A program made the position numbers and the translations under genes. Below, one piece after another: positions 58,769 to 64,000 of a DNA stretch of 64,000 nt. A model generated the notes under the pieces. It saw nothing but the letters and a program-made list of their open reading frames with translations, was not told the origin of the DNA and did not search any database. How positions within the stretch are numbered: the first letter of the stretch is position 1; each line of letters begins with the position of its first letter. The stretch covers positions 113,501 to 177,500 of the forward strand of contig JANFNE010000063.1 of NCBI GenBank assembly GCA_024867545.1, in the 5' to 3' direction. Source of the DNA: Phytopythium helicoides. Taxonomy: Eukaryota > Oomycota > Peronosporomycetes > Pythiales > Pythiaceae.

Positions 58769-61700
58769 ATGGCGGACCGGCCGGAGGACGCGCCGCGGCC
58801 GCGTGTCGTGCAGCTGCGCGGCCAGTCGTCGGCGTCTCCTCCTCCCAGTGCGAGCAACAGCGGCAGCACCCAGCGAAGAGGAGGGCCACCGCCACCCAGG
58901 AGCGGGGGAGGACGCTTCAACCCGCGCGCGTACGGGGGCGGAGGTAGCAGCTTCTTCAAACGCGAGCGCCACGGCTCGCGGCCGAGGGGAGGCGGCCGGC
59001 CGCTCTCGCGATCCCCGTCGCCGTCGGCTGGACAGCCCGCGGCACGCTCGCCCACACGCCAGGGCCGCTCGCGCTCGCGCTCGCCGAGGTCTACGCACTC
59101 GCGGTCCCGCTCGCGGTCGTTCTCGCCGCGGGGGAACCGCACGTACCAGAACTGGGAGCGCGACGGACGAGCGCAGGGCGGACAAGGACGACCGAGCCAC
59201 TACCAGCCGCGCAAGGGCGATTTCTATGAGCCTAGGGGAAGAGAGCGAGAGCGCGGAGGAGCGAACAGGTACCAGGGCTATGGACGACAGGGGAACAACG
59301 GCAGCAACCGCAACATGGCGCGGGAACAAAGGTTCGGGCCGCCGGGAGGTGCGTTCAAGTCTGCCAACAGGCGCTCTGCCAGCCGAGACCGCTCTGTCGA
59401 CATTTCGGGCTCGGACACGGGAAGCATTGAGCAGCCACCAGTCAGTGGAAGCTTTCGAGACCGGCAGCAGAGGGACCGAGAACGTCGAATGCCCAACCGC
59501 GCGACGGCAAGCGGTACGGATGGCACCGAAGTCAGATCAAGCCCCCAACGGAGTGAGGCCGGGAGCACAAGCACTCCGCAAAACATCGTCAACGCGGTAT
59601 CCAGGACGCCAACCGAGCCTTCGTCAGTGCATTCGTCCAGCACGACAAGGGATGAAGAAAGCAGCAGCACCATTGGTGAGCACGCTGACACAGCGAGCAT
59701 CACTAGCGCGGAAGCGTCAATGCGAGTATCCCAGCCTTTTTCTAGAAGCGTGGACCACTCTCCAATAATGAAAAGGACATCGCCCGTGCTGGAGCAAGAA
59801 GAGCCGGAGGAAGGCGAGGCAGACGAAGAGGAAGAGGAGGGCAGTGTAATCGAAGCGGCTCCTGTTGGCGCTTCGCTTGAGCTGACGAAGGACGAGTTTG
59901 ACGGTGTGCAAGTACGAGAGGCAGCCAATCTGACTACATCCAGAAATCTGGAGGTCAAAGAACCATCGTCACTAGCTCCCCCAGAGCCAGAAACTTCTCA
60001 TGCGGGCATTTCAATGAAGTCGAATGAGACTGCTGAACGGACGAATACTGTGCATGGACTTCATGCTGATGTTACGGCAGTACAAGAAACGGCGAAATTG
60101 GTATCTTCATCATCGTCGCCAGTTCCAGCTTCAGCCTCAGTGGTAGCTCCAAGCTCAGTTGAGGCACCTAAAGAGCAAGAATCATCGGTATTACCTGAAT
60201 CATTGTCGGCGCCAGTAGTTGCACCAGCTGCTCCTGTTGCCTCCGCCAATGATACCTCAATTCAGGAGGCTGCTGGACTTGACGTGCCTTCAACAACAGA
60301 CAGCGTCAGCGTTTTAGAAAAGCGAGAAAGCGACTATCAGGATTCACCCCAAGCTAAAATGACATCAAGCAATCCAGTTACGGAACAGTTTGACGAAGAT
60401 ATGAAGGAAGAGGAGACTCCAAGCATAGAGCCCAAACCTGACAAGCTTGTAGAAACTGAAGTGGAATCTGCCAACGTGGTGACCAAGAACGAAGTGTCAA
60501 AGGACATTCCAGCTCCGTCAGTCGAAGCAACGGTTGACGTTGACATGGATGATGCCGATGCCGAGTCAAAAAATGTAGGGGTCCAATTGTCTCTAGATAC
60601 CAAGCTGAAGGTCGATGCTGGCGAATCAACGACAAAAATCGAGAGCTCAGTGCCGGAAGGGCCCAGGAATGCGTCAAGTCAAACTCTAAACGATTCGTTG
60701 GTTAAGGAGGAGAAACCGAGCTCCTCCGTGACGACGGAGAGTGATCATGTTGCAGGAATCGTAAAGCAACCAAAGCCAGCTTCAAGCGATAGCAGGAAAT
60801 CATTGGGAAGCGACGGGCATGTGCTCATGAGAAAGAGAAGCCTGGATGAAGCGCATGGCGGCCATGCTGACAGTCAATCTGATGTTCAGCGCAAAGCAGC
60901 CTCACCGACCGTTTCGGCGTCGTCAACGGTCAGTGCAAACGTCACCAGAGCTCCGAGCAGTCAATTTCGAGAAGAGAGGTCTTTGTTGCGACGAGTGTCA
61001 ATGTCGGCAATGCCTCAAAGCTCGTCGCAAGACTGGGATAACAGTGATGGTCGAAGCCAATTGCACGTTCGAGAAAGCCGCGTCGAGACACTATCTCGTG
61101 AGAATTCCACTCGACCTGGATTGGAGCGGCACTCTTCTTTCACATCTGGGAGGCTTGAGCGCTCATCGCCACAACTTTCTCGGTCGTATTCAACAAGTTC
61201 ACCGATGAAGCAACTCCATGGACTGGATGGAAAACGTGCGCGCCGCCTTGAAGAGCCATTTCCAGAAGCACCTCGCAAAGAAGTTCGTCGAAGCAGTATA
61301 ACAGACGAACCATTTCTCCCCGGGATCGACAAAGCGTCAAAGGAGTCTCCCGAATTGGGTGAGTCCCGTGAGGAGCTTCCAGCTTTGCCCGATATCCCTT
61401 TGCCCGATCCAAGCACGCTTCGTGGGTCATTGCTGAACGACCCTGACACGATGTTTAACTTGACTCCAACGAAGACAAGCAAGCGGCCTCGTTTAGGATG
61501 GGGGCAAGGTCTAGTGGCTTCGTCGCCTCCTCAGCCGCCAAAGCGACCGCGGATCGGATGGGGAGAAGGACTGATGCAACAATCACCTGATAAAGCGAGC
61601 CCATCTGCTGGTGCTCGTGACTCGAACGCCGGGTCACCTTCTGTCGGAGCTGGAACCAGTGAGGTGGGCACCCCCGTCAAAGCTAATGATGAAGCCACTT

Positions 61701-64000
61701 CGGTTGCAGTATGTTCAATGGATGGTGGAAGTGTTGCAGGGACAACTGTTTCTTCGGAGAAGGCTGATGGTGTTCGTGCTGAAGAATCTTTGAAACCAGC
61801 GGTAGACGCTGCGTCAAACAGTTCAAATACGATGAAGGCATCTGATGTGCCTATGGGAGACGTCGCGATGCAAGAAGAGGGTTCGGGAGCGCAAGCACCT
61901 ATGGATGAAGATGCGGTTATGAGCACTCCGCCACTTACAAGCCAGCCATCAAAGGAGGAGATCCTAGCAACTATTGACACGCTGGATTCTAGTATTTCTG
62001 ACCTGAAAAAGCACATCAAGGAGCTGCAATCAAACATTGTCGATGCTGAAACATCGGGATCAACAAGCGCTTTGTTGCTCTCGATTGTTAAGCCTGCTGC
62101 CGTAGCTGATGAAGTTGGGGTTCCTGCTGAACAGTCTAGCGCCAGTGATACGACCTCTCCTCTAGAGGCTGCCTCGGAGGATACCGATCCCGTATCAGTC
62201 GCTGCGGATGTCGACCCTGATACAAATTCTGTAACTCCGGCTAAGGTGAGCGTTGACTCAATGTTCGTGGAGCTCATTACTGGGATATTCTCGGAGAATA
62301 TGAGGCGGGCTGCAACTGCGAATGCTCGAGTCCCTAAGCGCCTCGAGGACGGAGCTGTGGCAACAAAGTTATACTATCAGCCGTCTGATTACCCATTCTA
62401 TCAGAGCAATATCGATCGTGGTGCTGCCATTGCTGACGCCATTCGCATAAAGGTTCGGAAGCGTAACCGAGCTCGCCACGAGCACGTGAAAATGCTGGCG
62501 CGTGAATACATTGATCTGAAGAAGGAATGGAAGCTGCGTGTGAAGAAGATGGAAAAGGATCGGAAACGTCAGGACAAGCAGCGTAATAAGCTGAAAATGA
62601 AGAACGCTCAGAAGAACGGCGCTGAGGGCGTAAACGGTGCAGTGGCAGTCGACGCTCATATTACGACGGTTCACACGACACACCAAAACCCGCATGTTCA
62701 GCAAATTCTTGCTGCTTCGAGTGGAGCAGTTGCCATTCCAGGTGCTGATGGTAGTACTTCTGCGACGGGCTCCGGTGTGCGCACTTCTTCTCGCTTGACA
62801 AACAATTCCAGTGCGGAGCTACAAACTCGGAATGACTTGGAGAAAATCGAGCAAGCTAAGGCCCAAGCACTACTTGACCAAGAGGTTCGGAAAAAGAGGT
62901 TGAAGAACGCGTTAACGACAGTTATACCTGATATGCTGCTTACGTCCGAAGAGCGTCGTGCAAGATACTTTGCGCGTGTCGGAAATGGGCAAAGCTGTAT
63001 GGCGAATGGGCTTGTCAAGGACTGGAAAAAACGCGAGCGAGCACAAATGATCGTGAATCCATGGAGTGATCTGGAAAAGTGCATTTTTGTGGACAAGTTC
63101 TTGCAATACCCGAAGAACTTTGCTCGCATCTCGTTTGCATTGAGCAACAAGACAACGGGAGATGTCATTGCATTCTATTACCAATCGAAGAAAGTCATCG
63201 ACTACAAGGCGCTATTGCGTGAGCAACAGCTTCGTCGACGCGGAGCCGGATCGAAAAACACGTGGAGTTGCTGGAACCTGACTGCGTGCGCAGCCATTTG
63301 TCTTGGAGTCAAATTTCCTCCTGCCGTGGCGAAGTTGCTTCTACACCCGTCGAATTTCCGCTCCCACCAAGCGTCAGATAACATTCTTAACTCTGCTGGT
63401 GCTCGTTTGATGCTGCAAGAAGAAAGCATCGATGAGAGCTCTAACGATACACAGTCAATCCGACGCCGGGCCGTAGCATATTCGGCGTTGGATATTGCAT
63501 CGACTGCTAACCGTGCTTCTAAGGGGCCTGTAGTCATGTCACCGGTTGTGCTTGATGAAGTGGTCGCGTCTGCTGGCGCAGATTTGACTGACGCGCAAAA
63601 GTTTGATTTGTTCACACAACGTTTGTCGGAGTTTGTGGCTGGCCAGCAACAGCCTTTCTTGATCAATTTTGCCGATTATTTCAACGACAACTCCTTTAGC
63701 ACAGGGTATGAGGTGTCGACGTTACCGGTCGCTGAACGGCTCAAGCAATACAATTTGCCAAGTTCAGAGGATGTTAGTGGCAAGAATGTATCCAAGGCTT
63801 CTGATACAACAACTTCTCTTATCAACTCCGCGAACGCTACGAAGATTTCAAACGGGGCTGATGAATCGAAGACCAAGCACAACCAAGGTGCAGGTTCGAA
63901 GCATACCCCAGGGACGCACATGACCAAAAAGGAGGCAAAACAACAGCGGAAACAGAAGAAGATGCTTGACAATGCGCCTCCAAGTGGCCCCAATAGTTCA
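58769..64000 (+). CDS. NCoR/SNT1-like SANT-domain transcriptional corepressor (open at right edge)
   Basis: An uninterrupted frame of 1,744 codons from ATG 58769 (MADRPEDAPRPRVV) to the window end with no stop and no need for introns. An Arg/Ser/Gly-rich start is followed by a long acidic Ser/Thr-rich region. Two GWG motifs follow (905-915 KRPRLGWGQGL, 925-935 KRPRIGWGEGL), a signature shared with plant POWERDRESS and yeast Snt1-type corepressors. A basic coiled coil lies near 1230-1280, and a SANT domain starts at W1432 (NPWSDLEKCIFVDKFLQY, PKNFARISFAL, VIAFYYQSKK). Relatives recruit class I histone deacetylases (NCoR-HDAC3, Set3 complex) in the nucleus. The C-terminus is outside the window. 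Confidence 0.88.
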   Translation, partial: MADRPEDAPRPRVVQLRGQSSASPPPSASNSGSTQRRGGPPPPRSGGGRFNPRAYGGGGSSFFKRERHGSRPRGGGRPLSRSPSPSAGQPAARSPTRQGRSRSRSPRSTHSRSRSRSFSPRGNRTYQNWERDGRAQGGQGRPSHYQPRKGDFYEPRGRERERGGANRYQGYGRQGNNGSNRNMAREQRFGPPGGAFKSANRRSASRDRSVDISGSDTGSIEQPPVSGSFRDRQQRDRERRMPNRATASGTDGTEVRSSPQRSEAGSTSTPQNIVNAVSRTPTEPSSVHSSSTTRDEESSSTIGEHADTASITSAEASMRVSQPFSRSVDHSPIMKRTSPVLEQEEPEEGEADEEEEEGSVIEAAPVGASLELTKDEFDGVQVREAANLTTSRNLEVKEPSSLAPPEPETSHAGISMKSNETAERTNTVHGLHADVTAVQETAKLVSSSSSPVPASASVVAPSSVEAPKEQESSVLPESLSAPVVAPAAPVASANDTSIQEAAGLDVPSTTDSVSVLEKRESDYQDSPQAKMTSSNPVTEQFDEDMKEEETPSIEPKPDKLVETEVESANVVTKNEVSKDIPAPSVEATVDVDMDDADAESKNVGVQLSLDTKLKVDAGESTTKIESSVPEGPRNASSQTLNDSLVKEEKPSSSVTTESDHVAGIVKQPKPASSDSRKSLGSDGHVLMRKRSLDEAHGGHADSQSDVQRKAASPTVSASSTVSANVTRAPSSQFREERSLLRRVSMSAMPQSSSQDWDNSDGRSQLHVRESRVETLSRENSTRPGLERHSSFTSGRLERSSPQLSRSYSTSSPMKQLHGLDGKRARRLEEPFPEAPRKEVRRSSITDEPFLPGIDKASKESPELGESREELPALPDIPLPDPSTLRGSLLNDPDTMFNLTPTKTSKRPRLGWGQGLVASSPPQPPKRPRIGWGEGLMQQSPDKASPSAGARDSNAGSPSVGAGTSEVGTPVKANDEATSVAVCSMDGGSVAGTTVSSEKADGVRAEESLKPAVDAASNSSNTMKASDVPMGDVAMQEEGSGAQAPMDEDAVMSTPPLTSQPSKEEILATIDTLDSSISDLKKHIKELQSNIVDAETSGSTSALLLSIVKPAAVADEVGVPAEQSSASDTTSPLEAASEDTDPVSVAADVDPDTNSVTPAKVSVDSMFVELITGIFSENMRRAATANARVPKRLEDGAVATKLYYQPSDYPFYQSNIDRGAAIADAIRIKVRKRNRARHEHVKMLAREYIDLKKEWKLRVKKMEKDRKRQDKQRNKLKMKNAQKNGAEGVNGAVAVDAHITTVHTTHQNPHVQQILAASSGAVAIPGADGSTSATGSGVRTSSRLTNNSSAELQTRNDLEKIEQAKAQALLDQEVRKKRLKNALTTVIPDMLLTSEERRARYFARVGNGQSCMANGLVKDWKKRERAQMIVNPWSDLEKCIFVDKFLQYPKNFARISFALSNKTTGDVIAFYYQSKKVIDYKALLREQQLRRRGAGSKNTWSCWNLTACAAICLGVKFPPAVAKLLLHPSNFRSHQASDNILNSAGARLMLQEESIDESSNDTQSIRRRAVAYSALDIASTANRASKGPVVMSPVVLDEVVASAGADLTDAQKFDLFTQRLSEFVAGQQQPFLINFADYFNDNSFSTGYEVSTLPVAERLKQYNLPSSEDVSGKNVSKASDTTTSLINSANATKISNGADESKTKHNQGAGSKHTPGTHMTKKEAKQQRKQKKMLDNAPPSGPNSS

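Noticed and set aside
58556..59329. Two long minus frames opposite the corepressor start
   Set aside because: Arg/Ala/Leu-rich shadows of the Arg/Ser/Gly-rich N-terminus; the plus frame is open for 5.2 kb and has family motifs.
1..64000. tRNA/rRNA genes, CRISPR arrays, RxLR effector candidates
   Set aside because: No cloverleaf or A/B-box set, no rRNA-like segment and no regularly spaced repeats with spacers were seen; none of the signal-peptide proteins has an RxLR-EER motif.

Overview
The window looks like nuclear DNA of an oomycete, most probably Phytophthora or a close relative (Peronosporales). The evidence is: short introns of about 60-85 bp with GT-AG ends; oomycete-type Inr+FPR promoter elements; bZIP factors with the oomycete Cys-for-Asn substitution; a pectin-degrading polygalacturonase pair; flagellar coiled-coil genes; and tightly packed housekeeping genes separated by gene-poor islands of lineage-specific families and transposon debris. 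I worked from the sequence alone. Exon models come from reading frame, splice sites and remembered family features, not from searches.

Layout. 1-2.7 kb: two head-to-head endopolygalacturonase genes (the left one cut by the window edge) sharing a near-perfect 368-bp inverted repeat that covers promoter, 5'UTR and start of the CDS. 2.7-4.9 kb: decayed membrane/LRR-type sequence. 5-7.7 kb: TAF10 and an LMBRD1-like membrane protein. 7.8-26.8 kb: an island with four intact genes and one relic of a multi-spanning membrane protein family of about 720-740 aa, interleaved with conserved genes (NDUFAF7, ribosomal protein uL16, a small basic protein, an LRR protein) and a truncated duplicate of the LRR gene. 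27-28.5 kb: a five-exon CFAP157-like coiled-coil gene that seems to lack its 5' end. 28.5-30.8 kb: repeat debris.

30.8-39.9 kb: two paralogous secreted, probably GPI-anchored proteins with (K)TPCPSLP repeats lie on either side of a nearly intact 5.85-kb Mutator-like (MULE) transposon. The element has 9-bp target duplications (GATGTAAAT), short imperfect terminal inverted repeats, and an eight-exon gene of 1,486 codons that joins a MULE/SWIM transposase to a C-terminal Ulp1-type SUMO-protease domain. A small antisense coiled-coil ORF and repeated TTAAAGGCGC motifs lie inside it. This is the most interesting system in the window.

40.7-64 kb: a gene-dense stretch with ALKBH1 dioxygenase, two convergent paralogous bZIP factors, a PHD-finger protein, a RibD/RIB2-type deaminase, an oomycete Myb/SANT-like regulator, a protein with two TBC domains (the first with a degenerate catalytic motif), an IQ-motif protein, an MTAP/PNP-type purine phosphorylase, a Cys-rich protein, and a long single-exon NCoR/SNT1-like corepressor that runs off the right edge.
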